From contig NZ_MJUX01000001.1 in the NCBI RefSeq assembly GCF_001927245.1, positions 434,001 through 498,000 on the forward strand: a DNA stretch of 64,000 nucleotides, written 5' to 3'. Shown one piece after another: positions 48,842-57,675 of this stretch. A program made the position numbers and the translations under genes. Numbering within the stretch: position 1 is the first letter of the stretch; the number at the start of each line of letters is the position of its first letter. Below the pieces are notes generated by a model. It had not been told where the DNA came from and did not search any database. It saw only the letters and a list, made by a program, of their open reading frames with translations. Source of the DNA: Acuticoccus yangtzensis (GTDB lineage: Bacteria > Pseudomonadota > Alphaproteobacteria > Rhizobiales > Amorphaceae).

Positions 48842-50518
48842 TTGCACAAGACGATGGACGACACGCTGAACCGGCGCGTCGGCATTCGCCGCGCGGCGGA
48901 GCCCGTGCCGGCTCCCGTGCGTCCGCAGACCTATGCCGGTCTGAACACCTATGCGTCGGACCCGGTGCTGACCGCGGCGCTCGATTCGACGCTCGACGAG
49001 GCGACAGAGGACAAGCTGAAGGCGCTCGGGGCCTATTGGGGTTCGGCCGAAGCGCAAGAGGTCGCGCGGATCGCCAGCGCCAGCCCGCCGCAGCTTCGCC
49101 GTACGGACTTCGACGGCTACCGCGTCGACCAGGTGGAGCTTCACCCCGCCTTCCATGCTCTGGTGAACCGCAGCGTCACCGCGGGGCTCGCCTGCTCGGC
49201 CTGGGAGGACGGGGAGGACCGCCGCCAGCACCGCCTGCGCGCCGCCGGGCTCTATCTCACCGCGCAGTGTGATCGCGGCCACCTCACCTTGGTCTCGTCC
49301 ACCCATGCATCGGTCGCCGCGTTGGCCTATGCCAGCGACCTCGAGGCGGAGCTGTTCCCGCTGATCGCCACCCGCCGCTATGACCGCAAGGCCGTGCCGC
49401 TGGCCGAGAAGGACGGCGCGACGGTGACTTTGGCGCTGACCGAGCGCGACACAGGCGCCGACCGCGCGGCGATGACGATGCGCGGCGAGATCATCGGCGG
49501 CGACCGCATGAGGGTGACGGGCGACAAATGGTTCGTCGCCGCGCCGACGGCCGATGCCGCACTGGTGCTCGCCCGCACGATCGAGGGGCCGACGGCCGCG
49601 CTCGTTCCGCGCTACGCACCGGAGAACGAAGGCACGGTGGAGATCGACGCGCTGCGCGACGTGGGCGGGCTGCGCTCGCAGGCGATCGCGGCGGTCGCCT
49701 TCCACGGGTCGACGGGGCGGATCCTGGGCGAGCCGGGGCGCGGCCTCACCGTGCTGCGGGACGTGCGCACGCTGCTGCAGCTCGACTGCGCGATCATGGC
49801 CGCGGGGACGATGCGCGCGGCGGTTGGCCGTGCGGTGCACCACGCGCGCTACCGCGAATCCTTCGGCAAGCTCCTCGTCAACCACCCGCTGCATGCGCGC
49901 GTTCTGGCCGATCTGGCGCTGGAGAGTGCGGCCCACACCGCGCTCGCCATGCGCGTCGCCGCCGCGTTCGACCAGGCGTTCGAGCGGGACGGCGACCATG
50001 CTCTGGCCCGCCTCGTCACCCCCGCCGCGCGGCTTTATGCGATGACCGTTGCGCCGCAGGTGACGATGGCGGCCGCCGATGCGATCGGCGCCTCAGCGTT
50101 CGACGCCGCGCACCCCGTGGCGCGGATGCATGCGGACATGGGCGCCCTCTCCATCTGGGACGGGACGGCGAGCGAGGCGGCGATGGACCTCGCCACCCAG
50201 GTGGGCCGCGACCAGACGGTGTTGCAGGACGCGCTGGGCGAGCTCGGCGGCGATCTCGGCAACGCCAATGCGGACCTGATCGAGGACACGCTGGAGCTGG
50301 GCGAGAGGGCGGCGGGCGACGTCACCCTGGCGCGCGCCTTCGGCGAGCAGCTGGCGATGGTGGCGGCGGCCTCGGCGATGCGGCGCAACCTGCCGCGGGT
50401 GATCGCCGACGCCTATATCGCGACGCGCCTGCGCGAACGCTTCCGCGCCGGGTTCGGCACGCTGGACGGCCGCTTCGACGCCGCCGCGATCATCGACTTC
50501 ATCGTCCCGGAAGACTGA
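48842..50518 (+). CDS. Acyl-CoA dehydrogenase-family protein, AidB type
   Basis: 558-residue flavoprotein-fold protein. The N-terminal [20 protein letters not shown] and later [43 protein letters not shown] and the long helical C-terminus match the AidB (DNA alkylation response) subfamily rather than a fatty-acid oxidation enzyme. DNA binding for AidB is known in E. coli; it is not shown here. It is transcribed alone, divergent from plsY. Confidence 0.82.
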   Translation: MHKTMDDTLNRRVGIRRAAEPVPAPVRPQTYAGLNTYASDPVLTAALDSTLDEATEDKLKALGAYWGSAEAQEVARIASASPPQLRRTDFDGYRVDQVELHPAFHALVNRSVTAGLACSAWEDGEDRRQHRLRAAGLYLTAQCDRGHLTLVSSTHASVAALAYASDLEAELFPLIATRRYDRKAVPLAEKDGATVTLALTERDTGADRAAMTMRGEIIGGDRMRVTGDKWFVAAPTADAALVLARTIEGPTAALVPRYAPENEGTVEIDALRDVGGLRSQAIAAVAFHGSTGRILGEPGRGLTVLRDVRTLLQLDCAIMAAGTMRAAVGRAVHHARYRESFGKLLVNHPLHARVLADLALESAAHTALAMRVAAAFDQAFERDGDHALARLVTPAARLYAMTVAPQVTMAAADAIGASAFDAAHPVARMHADMGALSIWDGTASEAAMDLATQVGRDQTVLQDALGELGGDLGNANADLIEDTLELGERAAGDVTLARAFGEQLAMVAAASAMRRNLPRVIADAYIATRLRERFRAGFGTLDGRFDAAAIIDFIVPED

Positions 50519-50605
50519 GTCGGGCGGGGCGCCCCCCCAACTGATCCGCGCCACAGACCGCGACGCCATTCCATCGATCGTTTCCCGTTTTCGGAGCGGG
50601 TCAGG

Positions 50606-50674
50606 GTCAAGCACCCGCCCGGACCCACGCGCAGCCCGTCTTGGGGGCGAGCATGGGGAGGACGGGTGCTTGAC
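50606..50674. repeat. Inverted repeat in a convergent gap
   Basis: Perfect 12-base arms GTCAAGCACCCG (50606-50617) and CGGGTGCTTGAC (50663-50674) separated by 45 bases. It lies between the convergent AidB-like gene and hyuB. The remaining part of the 314-base gap (50519-50832) has a small GTCCT/AGGAC hairpin near 50715 and no gene. Confidence 0.7.
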
Positions 50675-50832
50675 GCTGTCACGGTCCGACCCAGCCTTGA
50701 CGCTGACGCTTCAGTCCTTCTTCAGGACGGAACGGCTGCCTGCCGGCGAGGCGGAGTGGAGCGCGAGGAGGGGAACCCTCCTCGCTGAGGCCGCGCCCGT
50801 CGCGACATGCCCCCCGTAAAGGCGCGGCGTTA

Positions 50833-52500
50833 TCAGTCGCCCCTGTAGGCGTCGTCGGCGGCGCGCGCGGCGGGCGTGCGGCGGGAGGGGTCGCCGTAGC
50901 CGCCGCCGCCGGGGGTCAGCACCTCGATCCAGTCGCCCTCGTGGAGCACGTAGCCTTCACCCTTGGAGAGATGCTCGGGCGTGGTCACGCGCCCCGCCTG
51001 ACCGATGCGGATGCGGTTGGGAAGCCCCGCCTCGCCGCCCAGGATGCCGGGGGGGCCGAAGCGGCCGTGCTCCATCAGGAACGAGGCCTTCCCCTCCCCG
51101 CGCAGCATGCGGAAGCGGTAGTCGAGGCCGTAGCCGCCGCGGTGCTCTCCGGCGCCGGCCGACCCCTCGCGGATGTTGTAGCGCTCGAACAGGAGCGGAT
51201 AGCGCTGCTCCAGGATCTCGACCGGCTGGTTCTTGGAGATGCCGATGGTGGAGCAGCCGTTGGTGAGGCCGTCGCCGCCCCACCAGCCGCCGTAGCCGCC
51301 GCCCGAGAAGGTGTACATGATGTAGTTCTGGCCGGTGGCGGGGTCGTAGCCGCCCAGCGACAGGTTGCCGGACGAGCCGGCGCCCGCGGCAAAGAGTTTG
51401 CCGGGGATCGCCTCGGCCAAGGTGAGGCACACCGCTTCCACGATGCGCTGGGAGGTTTCGGACGCGCACCCCGCAACGGGGCGCGGCTCCTCGGCTTTCA
51501 AGAACGTCCCTTCGGTGCCGGTGACGGTGAGCGGGGCGAAGCAGCCGGCGTTCATCGGCAGGTCCGGGAAGATGTGCTTGATGGCGACATAGACCGCCGA
51601 GAGGGTGGACGCCCAGACCGAGTTCATCGGCCCGCGGCAGGGCGGCGAGGAGCGGGCGAAGTCGAGAGTGAGGTCCGACCCCGCGACGGTGGCGGTGCAG
51701 GCGATCTCGAGCGGCGCGTCGACCACGCCGTCGGAATCCATGTAGGCGCTGGCGCTGTAGGTTCCGTCGGGGATGGCGGCGACGTGGGCGCGCATCAGCG
51801 CTTCGCCGCGGCGCTCCAGCTCGGCGATGGCGGCCTCCACGGTGGCCTCGCCGTAGCGATCGAGGAGCGCGGTGAGGCGCTTCACCCCGGTGGCGAGCGC
51901 CGCGATCTGGGCCTTGATGTCGCCGATCCGCTCGGACGACACGCGCACGTTGGCGAGGACGATGCGGATGATGTCCTCGTCCATCGCGCCCTCGCGCACG
52001 AGGCGCACCGGGGGAAGGCGCAGGCCCTCCTGATAGATCTCGGTGGCGGTGGAGTTGAACCCGCCGGGGACCATGCCGCCGGTGTCGGGCCAGTGGCCGG
52101 TGTTAGCGAGGTAGCACCAGAGGCGGCCGCGATAGTAGAAGGGCCGCACCATCTTCACGTCCATGAGGTGGGTGCCGCCCATGTAGGGGTCGTTCACCAG
52201 CACCACGTCGCCGTCCTTCAGGTCGGTTCGGTCGGCGATGACGGCGCGGGTGGTCTCCTGCATGACGCCGAGGAAGATGGGTAGCCCCATGGCGCCCTGG
52301 GCGATCATGCGCCCGTCCTCGCGGTGGTAGATGCCGTTGGAGCGGTCCAGCCCCTCGGAGATGACGGGCGAGAAGGAGGTCTTCTCGTGGACGAGGTCCA
52401 TTTCCGAGCAGACCTGCTGCAGCCCCTTCTCGATCACCGTGAGGGTGACCGGGTCGATCCCGGAGGTGGAGGTGGCGGAGGTGGTGGCGGCGCGGTCCAT
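50833..52500 (-). CDS. hyuB: Hydantoinase B / oxoprolinase family subunit
   Basis: 555-residue subunit of an ATP-dependent amidohydrolase (N-methylhydantoinase, 5-oxoprolinase or acetophenone carboxylase type). DPVTLTVIEKGLQQVCSEMD at the N-terminus, DVVLVNDPYMGGTHLMDV, LANTGHWPDTGGMVPGG and TPGGGGYGDPSRR at the end are typical. ATG 52500 shares a base with the hyuA stop (TGATG), so the two are co-translated. The precise substrate cannot be read. Confidence 0.92.
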   Translation of the reverse strand: MDRAATTSATSTSGIDPVTLTVIEKGLQQVCSEMDLVHEKTSFSPVISEGLDRSNGIYHREDGRMIAQGAMGLPIFLGVMQETTRAVIADRTDLKDGDVVLVNDPYMGGTHLMDVKMVRPFYYRGRLWCYLANTGHWPDTGGMVPGGFNSTATEIYQEGLRLPPVRLVREGAMDEDIIRIVLANVRVSSERIGDIKAQIAALATGVKRLTALLDRYGEATVEAAIAELERRGEALMRAHVAAIPDGTYSASAYMDSDGVVDAPLEIACTATVAGSDLTLDFARSSPPCRGPMNSVWASTLSAVYVAIKHIFPDLPMNAGCFAPLTVTGTEGTFLKAEEPRPVAGCASETSQRIVEAVCLTLAEAIPGKLFAAGAGSSGNLSLGGYDPATGQNYIMYTFSGGGYGGWWGGDGLTNGCSTIGISKNQPVEILEQRYPLLFERYNIREGSAGAGEHRGGYGLDYRFRMLRGEGKASFLMEHGRFGPPGILGGEAGLPNRIRIGQAGRVTTPEHLSKGEGYVLHEGDWIEVLTPGGGGYGDPSRRTPAARAADDAYRGD

Positions 52501-54521
52501 CAGGAAAGCTCCACGATGATGTTGCCGACGTGGTCGATGGTGGCGCGGCTGCCGGGGTCCAGCACCAGGGTGGAGTCGGCCTGCTCGACGATGGCGGGGC
52601 CGTCGATCACCGCGTCGGCGGGAAGGTGTTCGCGCAGGTAGATGGCGGCGTCGTGCCATTCGCCGGCGAAGAAGGCGCGGCGGGTGCCCTGGTGCGCGGC
52701 TTCCATGGAGCCGCCGGAGGGGGCGAAGACGGCGAGGTCCACCTTCTCGCGCAGGCCGACGATGGTGGTGCGCACGTTGGCGAGGATGGGCACCATCTCG
52801 GGAAATTCCAGCTCGAAGCGGGTGCGGTAGGCCTCCGCGAAGGCGGCGAGCACGGCCGCGGCGTCGAAGCGGTCGCCGGTGATGGGGACGCGCAGGACGT
52901 GGGTCTGGCCTTTGTAGAGGAGGTCGGCCTCGTGGATGATCTCGACCCTCCGGACGGCGACCTTCTCGCGCTCCAGGAGGGCGCGGCCGGCGCCGGCCTG
53001 GGCGGCGAGTATTGCGTCGACCGCGCCCGGCTGAAGGGCGGCGACGGGGGTGCTGACGGTCTGCACGAAGTCGTGGCGGACATCGGCGAGGATGCAGCCG
53101 AGGGCGGAGGTGAGGCCGGGGAAGCGCGGCACGACGATGCGCGGGATGCCGAGTTCGCGGGCGATCTCGACGGCGTGGAGCGGTCCGGCCCCGCCGAAGG
53201 GCATGTAGGCGAAGTCGCGCGGGTCGTGGCCCTTTTCGATGGAGACGAGGCGGATGGCCCCGGCGAGCTCGGCGATGGCGATCTTGACGATCGCGTCGGC
53301 GGCGCCTGTGGCGTCGAGGCCCAGCGGCGCGCCGAGGGCGTCCAGCGCGGACTCGACCGCGGCGAGCGGTGCCTCCCCCGCCCCGGTCACGGCGCCGGGA
53401 TTGAGGCGGCCGAGGTGGAAGTTGGCGTCGGTGATGGTGGGGACGGTGCCGCCGCGGCCGTAGCCGATGGGCCCCGGCGTGGAGCCTGCGCTTTCGGGGC
53501 CGACGCGCAGCATGCCGGCCGCGTCGATGGTGGCCAGCGACCCGCCGCCGGCGCCGACGGTGTGGATGTCGATCATGGGAATGCGGATCGGCACCCCGTA
53601 GGCGAGGTCCTTCTCGGCGGAGATGACGGGTTCGCCGCCGACCACCAGGGCGACGTCGAAGGAGGTGCCGCCCATGTCGCCGGTGATGATGTTGGCGTGG
53701 CCTGAGGCGCCGGCGATGGCGGCGGCGGCGAGCACCCCGGCGGCGGGTCCGCTCATGACGGTCTGCACCGCCTGCTCGGCGACGAGGGAGGCGGCGAGCA
53801 TCCCCCCGTTGGCCTGCATGACGAGGAGTTCGTTGCGGAATCCGCGCCCCGCCAGCTCGCTCGCGACGGAGGTGATGTAGCGGGAGACGATGGGGCCGAT
53901 GCCGGCGTGGATGGCGGCGGTCGAGGCGCGCTCGAACTCGCGCACCTCGCGGATGATCTCGTGCCCGGCGACGACGTGCTCGTTGGGCCAGATCGCGCGC
54001 ACGATGGCGGCGGCGCGGGCCTCGTGGGCATCGTTCACGTAGGAATGCATGAAATGGACGACGACGCTTTCCACCCCTTCGGCCAGCAGGGCGCGGGCCT
54101 CGCGCTCCACGGCCGCCTCGTCGAGCGGGACCACCACGGCGCCGGTGGCGTCGATCCTTTCGGCCACCTCGCGGCGGAGGCGGCGGGGGATGAGGGGCGT
54201 GAAGTTGCCGGAGAGGCCGTAGGGCTTGGGCCGGGTGCGGCGGCCGAGTTCCAGCGTGTCGCGGAAGCCTGCCGTGGTGATGATGCCGGTGGGGGCGTTC
54301 TTGCGTTCCAGGACCGCGTTGGTTCCGGCAGTGGTGCCGTGGACCAGCCAGTCAATGGCGCCTGGGGCGACGGCGAGGCGGTCGATCCCGTCGAGGAAGC
54401 CGCGCGCGCGGTCGTCGGTGGTGGTGGGGACCTTGGCGGTGCGGAAGGTCGACGCGGCGGCGTCGAGCAGCAGGAAGTCGGTGAAGGTTCCGCCGACATC
54501 GACCCCGACGCTGAGCGTCAT
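52500..54521 (-). CDS. hyuA: Hydantoinase A / oxoprolinase family subunit
   Basis: 673-residue ASKHA-fold ATPase subunit. VGVDVGGTFTDFLLLD is the phosphate-1 loop, HGTTAGTNAVLERKNA follows, then MSGPAAGVLAAAAIAG and ITGDMGGTSFDVALV, and FGGAGPLHAVEIARELGI in the C-terminal half. ATG 54521 is preferred over the open frame to 54614 because the domain begins there. Partner of hyuB. Confidence 0.93.
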   Translation of the reverse strand: MTLSVGVDVGGTFTDFLLLDAAASTFRTAKVPTTTDDRARGFLDGIDRLAVAPGAIDWLVHGTTAGTNAVLERKNAPTGIITTAGFRDTLELGRRTRPKPYGLSGNFTPLIPRRLRREVAERIDATGAVVVPLDEAAVEREARALLAEGVESVVVHFMHSYVNDAHEARAAAIVRAIWPNEHVVAGHEIIREVREFERASTAAIHAGIGPIVSRYITSVASELAGRGFRNELLVMQANGGMLAASLVAEQAVQTVMSGPAAGVLAAAAIAGASGHANIITGDMGGTSFDVALVVGGEPVISAEKDLAYGVPIRIPMIDIHTVGAGGGSLATIDAAGMLRVGPESAGSTPGPIGYGRGGTVPTITDANFHLGRLNPGAVTGAGEAPLAAVESALDALGAPLGLDATGAADAIVKIAIAELAGAIRLVSIEKGHDPRDFAYMPFGGAGPLHAVEIARELGIPRIVVPRFPGLTSALGCILADVRHDFVQTVSTPVAALQPGAVDAILAAQAGAGRALLEREKVAVRRVEIIHEADLLYKGQTHVLRVPITGDRFDAAAVLAAFAEAYRTRFELEFPEMVPILANVRTTIVGLREKVDLAVFAPSGGSMEAAHQGTRRAFFAGEWHDAAIYLREHLPADAVIDGPAIVEQADSTLVLDPGSRATIDHVGNIIVELS

Positions 54522-54953
54522 TGCGTTGCCTCGGTCATGGCGTTCCCCCGTCCCCGGCGGCCCCCTCTGGGCTGCGTCGACGACGATGGAAGCGCCGGTG
54601 CGCGGTGCTGTCAACGCGCGCGGAAGTTGTTTGAGCGCAAATGATCAGCGACGATGCGTCCTGCCCGCAATTGAGGCGGTCCCGCCTGCCGCGCAACGCT
54701 CACGGGGAGCGGGTCCCCTCAGCCTGATCGCTGGAGCCGGTCGTCGCGCAAATCCCTTGGCGGAGGCGGTGGTACGCGCGCAAGGAGCCGCAGGCCGGCT
54801 TCAGCCGCTTGTCCTTGCGCGTGTGCCGCCGTCTCTGCCACGCGGTGCAGCGTGACGGCTGGATCTAGTGATCAGGCGGCCCCTGATCGCTGGTGAGGCC
54901 CGAGCCCGCCGGAGGCTGAGGCGTTCCCGAAGCGCGCGGCGCCCCCCTCCCCG
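54522..54953. other. Gap upstream of hyuA, mostly filled by a repeat element
   Basis: 432 bases. Bases 54722-54917 are copy 2 of the structured element. The first 200 bases should hold the hyuA promoter; none was recognised with confidence. No gene is supported. Confidence 0.6.
54722..54917 (+). repeat. Copy 2 of a dispersed structured intergenic element
   Basis: Counterpart of 8413-8608. The long hairpin (54759-54786 with 54812-54839) again has 28 pairs, and the short one (54865-54876 with 54882-54893) 12 pairs. Compared with copy 1, seven long-stem pairs differ on both sides yet stay paired. The loop GCCGCAGGCCGGCTTCAGCCGCTTG differs by one base only and is written here in the two parts GCCGCAGGCCGG and CTTCAGCCGCTTG. 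Lies 3' of the transglycosylase gene in the same orientation as copy 1 lies to its neighbour. Confidence 0.8.
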
Positions 54954-55544
54954 TCAGCGGCAGTTGCGCAGTTGGAAGGCGTAGGAGCTTGCCATGTTGG
55001 CGGTGCGGGTGGCGCCCTTCTGGGCGACGGCGGAGCGGCGCCAGGTGCCGCGCGCATAGCCCGACCAGCCGGAATGATAGCTGAGATAGAGCGAGTAGGC
55101 GTCGTCGCGGGGGACGCCGTAGCGGTTCACCGTCTTGGCGTAGTACCAGCCGATGAAGTCGACGCTGTCGCCGAAGTCGGTGCGGCGCGCGAGGCTGCGT
55201 CCGGTTTCCTTGCGGTACTGGTCCCAGGTGCCGTTGAGGGCCTGGCTGTAACCGAACGCGGAGGACGGGCGCTTCCAGGGGATGATCCCGAGGATTTTGG
55301 AGCGCGGCGGCCGGGCATCCCCGTCGAAGCCGGATTCGACGCGCATGGTGGCCATGAGGACGTGGACGGGTATGCCGTGGCGGCGTTCGGCGCGCTTGGC
55401 TTCGCTGTACCAGTCGTTGAAGAAGCCGGACCGCTGGCCGAAGACGGCGCACACGTCGTTGATCGACTGGGGCGGCCGGCTGGCGCAGCCGGCGAGGCCC
55501 AGAAGCACGATCGCGAGCAGGATGGCGGTACGGCGGTGTCCCAT
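54954..55544 (-). CDS. Lytic transglycosylase-like lipoprotein
   Basis: 196 residues. Lipoprotein signal with lipobox LLGLAGC (Cys20). The SLT-type muramidase fold is seen in VHVLMATMRVESGFDG (catalytic Glu), SSAFGYSQALNGTWDQY and YHSGWSGYARGTW. It would cut peptidoglycan strands from the membrane side. Single gene upstream of tRNA-Val on the same strand. Confidence 0.87.
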   Translation of the reverse strand: MGHRRTAILLAIVLLGLAGCASRPPQSINDVCAVFGQRSGFFNDWYSEAKRAERRHGIPVHVLMATMRVESGFDGDARPPRSKILGIIPWKRPSSAFGYSQALNGTWDQYRKETGRSLARRTDFGDSVDFIGWYYAKTVNRYGVPRDDAYSLYLSYHSGWSGYARGTWRRSAVAQKGATRTANMASSYAFQLRNCR

Positions 55545-55695
55545 GGGACGGGATGCTAGCGCGCGGGCCGTAAAGGCCGATTTGCGGTGATGCGCGCAAT
55601 TACATCGACTGGGCGAAAAATCAGAATGCCGCCTCGGCTGCGGCTTCGGACGATGCTGTTCTGGTGGAGACCGACAGACCCGGAGTGACCGAAGA

Positions 55696-55770
55696 TGGTG
55701 GGCGGTACTGGGATTGAACCAGTGACCCCTTCGATGTCAACGAAGTGCTCTCCCGCTGAGCTAACCGCCC
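55696..55770 (-). tRNA. tRNA-Val (GAC)
   Basis: A complete cloverleaf on the minus strand: acceptor stem GGGCGGT/ACCGCCC, D arm with GCTCAGCGGGAGAGC, anticodon arm CTTCG-TTGACAT-CGAAG with anticodon GAC, T arm CTGG-TTCAATC-CCAG, and an encoded CCA at 55696-55698. Confidence 0.97.
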
Positions 55771-55831
55771 CGCCGTCGGTGAAGGGGGCTATACAGACCC
55801 TTCCCAGGGCCTGCAAGAGGTTTTTTCCGCC

Positions 55832-56191
55832 TCAGGCATATTCCAGCATGCGGCCAACCTCGCGCACGAGCTCGCGCAGGTGGAAGGGTTTGGAGAGGAC
55901 CTTGGCGCCGCGCGGGGTGCGATGCTCACCGTCGAGGGCGACGGCGGCGAAGCCGGTGATGAACATCACCGCGAGGTCGGGGTCGAGGCGGGTGGCGCGC
56001 CGCGCCAGCTCCACGCCGTTCATGTTGGGCATGACGATATCGGTGAGGAGGAGCGAGAAGGGCTCCTCCTGCAAACGGGCATAGGCGGTCTCACCGTCGT
56101 CGACGGCGACGACGTCGTAACCTGCCCGCTCCAGAGCGCGCTCCAGGAAGCGGCGCATATCTTCGTCGTCTTCAGCCAGCAAAATCCGCAC
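55832..56191 (-). CDS. cpdR: Response regulator CpdR
   Basis: 119-residue single receiver domain without an output domain. The sequence MRILLAEDDEDMRRFLERAL, phospho-acceptor Asp51 in LLLTDIVMPNMNG, FITGFAAVAL and KVLSKPFHL closely follows Caulobacter CpdR, which in its unphosphorylated form directs ClpXP to the pole to degrade cell-cycle factors. The neighbouring N-formylglutamate amidohydrolase gene and the sRNA/hisN order match the cpdR1 region of Sinorhizobium as I remember it. Confidence 0.93.
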   Translation of the reverse strand: MRILLAEDDEDMRRFLERALERAGYDVVAVDDGETAYARLQEEPFSLLLTDIVMPNMNGVELARRATRLDPDLAVMFITGFAAVALDGEHRTPRGAKVLSKPFHLRELVREVGRMLEYA

Positions 56192-56412
56192 GATGGTTCA
56201 CCGCGGCCGGTCGGCACCGCGTCCCTTGTTTTGTTCGACGGGACACACTGTGCGGGCGCGCCATTTAAATGCCGGTCAAGCGTCTCGCTTACGGGATCGT
56301 TACCGGGTCCGTGCGAATCGACGGGACTTTGGAATCGCGGGCGGGGCCACATTCGGTCGGACAGGGCGCGGGGTCGTGCTATGAGGGTCTGCAAAGATGC
56401 CGGAGGGGGTGG

Positions 56413-57312
56413 ATGGACATTGTCGACGACTTTGCGGACGGGACGACGTTCGACCTCATCGAGCCGACGACTGCCCCGGTGCCGTTCGTCTTCAGCGCCC
56501 CTCACAGCGGCACGACCTATCCCAAATCGCTTCTGGCGCGCACCCGGCTCGACCGGCTGACCTTGCGGCGCTCGGAAGATACCTTCGTCGACGCGTTGTT
56601 CGACGGTGTCCCCGCGCTGGGTGCGCCGTTGATCCGCGCGCGCTTTCCGCGCGTCTTCCTCGACCTCAACCGTGACGCTGCGGAGATCGACACGACGATG
56701 TTCGACGCGCCGGTGCCGGTGCCGACGGTACGCGACAGCCCGCGCGTGGCGAGCGGGCTCGGCGTGATCGCGCGGATCGTCGGCGAGGGGCAGGACATTT
56801 ATGCCAGCCGGCTTCCGGCGGCGGAGGCCGAGGACAGGATCCGCCGGTTCTACGCGCCCTATCACGGATCGCTGGCGGCGGCGCTGGCGGCGCGGGTGGA
56901 CGGGTTCGGCGCGGCGGTGCTGGTGGATTGCCACTCGATGCCGTCCGGCGCCGTGCGGCCAGAGGCGGGCGACAACGGGCGCGTCGATATCGTGCTCGGC
57001 GACCGTTACGGGACGAGCTGCTCGGGAATGCTGTCGGAGGAGTTCGCGCGGCTTCTGCGCAACGAGGGGCTGACGGTGGGGCGCAACCGTCCATATGCGG
57101 GCGGCTACATCACCGAGCGCTACGGCCACCCTCCCAGCGTCCACGCCATTCAGATCGAGATCAATCGCGGCCTCTACATGAACGAGGCGACGTTCGAGCG
57201 GCACCAGGGCTTCGACACTTTGCGCCGGTCGCTGATGCGCACCGCAGAGGGACTGATCGACTGGTTCATGGCGCACGATGCGGGGGTGGATTGGCAGCAG
57301 GCCGCCGAATAG
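56413..57312 (+). CDS. N-formylglutamate amidohydrolase family protein
   Basis: 299-residue zinc hydrolase of the FGase family (HutG-like). VFSAPHSGTTYP, RARFPRVFLDLNRDAAEID, VLVDCHSMPSG and IQIEINRGLYMNE are the recurrent blocks with the likely metal and substrate ligands. ATG 56413 follows GGAGGGGG. No hut genes are nearby, and a role in histidine breakdown is not certain; the conserved link to cpdR is the stronger feature. Two perfect hairpins (57325-57348 and 57348-57362) lie just downstream. Confidence 0.9.
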   Translation: MDIVDDFADGTTFDLIEPTTAPVPFVFSAPHSGTTYPKSLLARTRLDRLTLRRSEDTFVDALFDGVPALGAPLIRARFPRVFLDLNRDAAEIDTTMFDAPVPVPTVRDSPRVASGLGVIARIVGEGQDIYASRLPAAEAEDRIRRFYAPYHGSLAAALAARVDGFGAAVLVDCHSMPSGAVRPEAGDNGRVDIVLGDRYGTSCSGMLSEEFARLLRNEGLTVGRNRPYAGGYITERYGHPPSVHAIQIEINRGLYMNEATFERHQGFDTLRRSLMRTAEGLIDWFMAHDAGVDWQQAAE

Positions 57313-57324
57313 GCGGGGGCGGGG

Positions 57325-57362
57325 CCGCCTGCGGGAGGACGCAGGCGGAGGGCGAGGCCCTC
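57325..57362. terminator. Pair of hairpins after the amidohydrolase gene
   Basis: CCGCCTGCG/CGCAGGCGG (nine pairs) followed at once by GAGGGC/GCCCTC (six pairs). No T-run on the plus strand. They lie between the amidohydrolase stop and the 3' end of the opposing small RNA. Confidence 0.5.
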
Positions 57363-57374
57363 TGGCGTGCGGCC

Positions 57375-57463
57375 AAAAAAAAGGCCGCTCCGAGGAGCGG
57401 CCGTAAGTCTAGGGAGGAAACGCCCAAGGAGGGCAGCGGGACAACAACGTCGTCCCGCGCTGC
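57375..57463 (-). ncRNA. suhB/mmgR-like trans-acting small RNA
   Basis: Minus-strand transcript unit between the amidohydrolase gene and hisN. 5' hairpin: arms 57433-57442 and 57452-57463 with a two-base bulge. A single-stranded part with two CCTCC motifs (anti-Shine-Dalgarno-like) follows at about 57411-57432. The 3' end is a perfect eight-pair GGCCGCTC/GAGCGGCC stem (57383-57402) with eight T residues (A-run 57375-57382). A matching promoter is upstream. Position and architecture agree with the suhB family (RF00519), which includes Sinorhizobium mmgR, known to influence polyhydroxybutyrate storage. The name rests on synteny and motifs from memory. Confidence 0.78.
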
Positions 57464-57465
57464 AA

Positions 57466-57494
57466 CAAATGCCCTCGCGGCGCACAATCGTCAA
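57466..57494 (-). promoter_or_regulatory. Promoter of the small RNA
   Basis: On the minus strand, a -35 box TTGACG (57494-57489) and a -10 box CATTTG (57471-57466) are 17 bases apart. This puts the transcript start at about 57460, at the base of the first hairpin. Confidence 0.6.
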
Positions 57495-57675
57495 GATGCG
57501 CAGACCTTCATCAGCCACAAAATTTGCTCACCAATTTGGCAAACGGATTACATGCCTCACGTGTGAAATGCCGTTTCAAAATATCAATCCAACAAATTCA
57601 ACGGGTTAGAACGGGACATGACAAAGCGAGAGGTTATGTGGCGGAATTGTTACGCAATTGCATGGCACCCATGCG

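Noticed and set aside
50833-54521. hyuAB as part of a novel degradation island with the AidB-like gene
   Set aside because: The AidB-like gene is convergent and shares no regulation with hyuBA; nothing in the sequence joins them.
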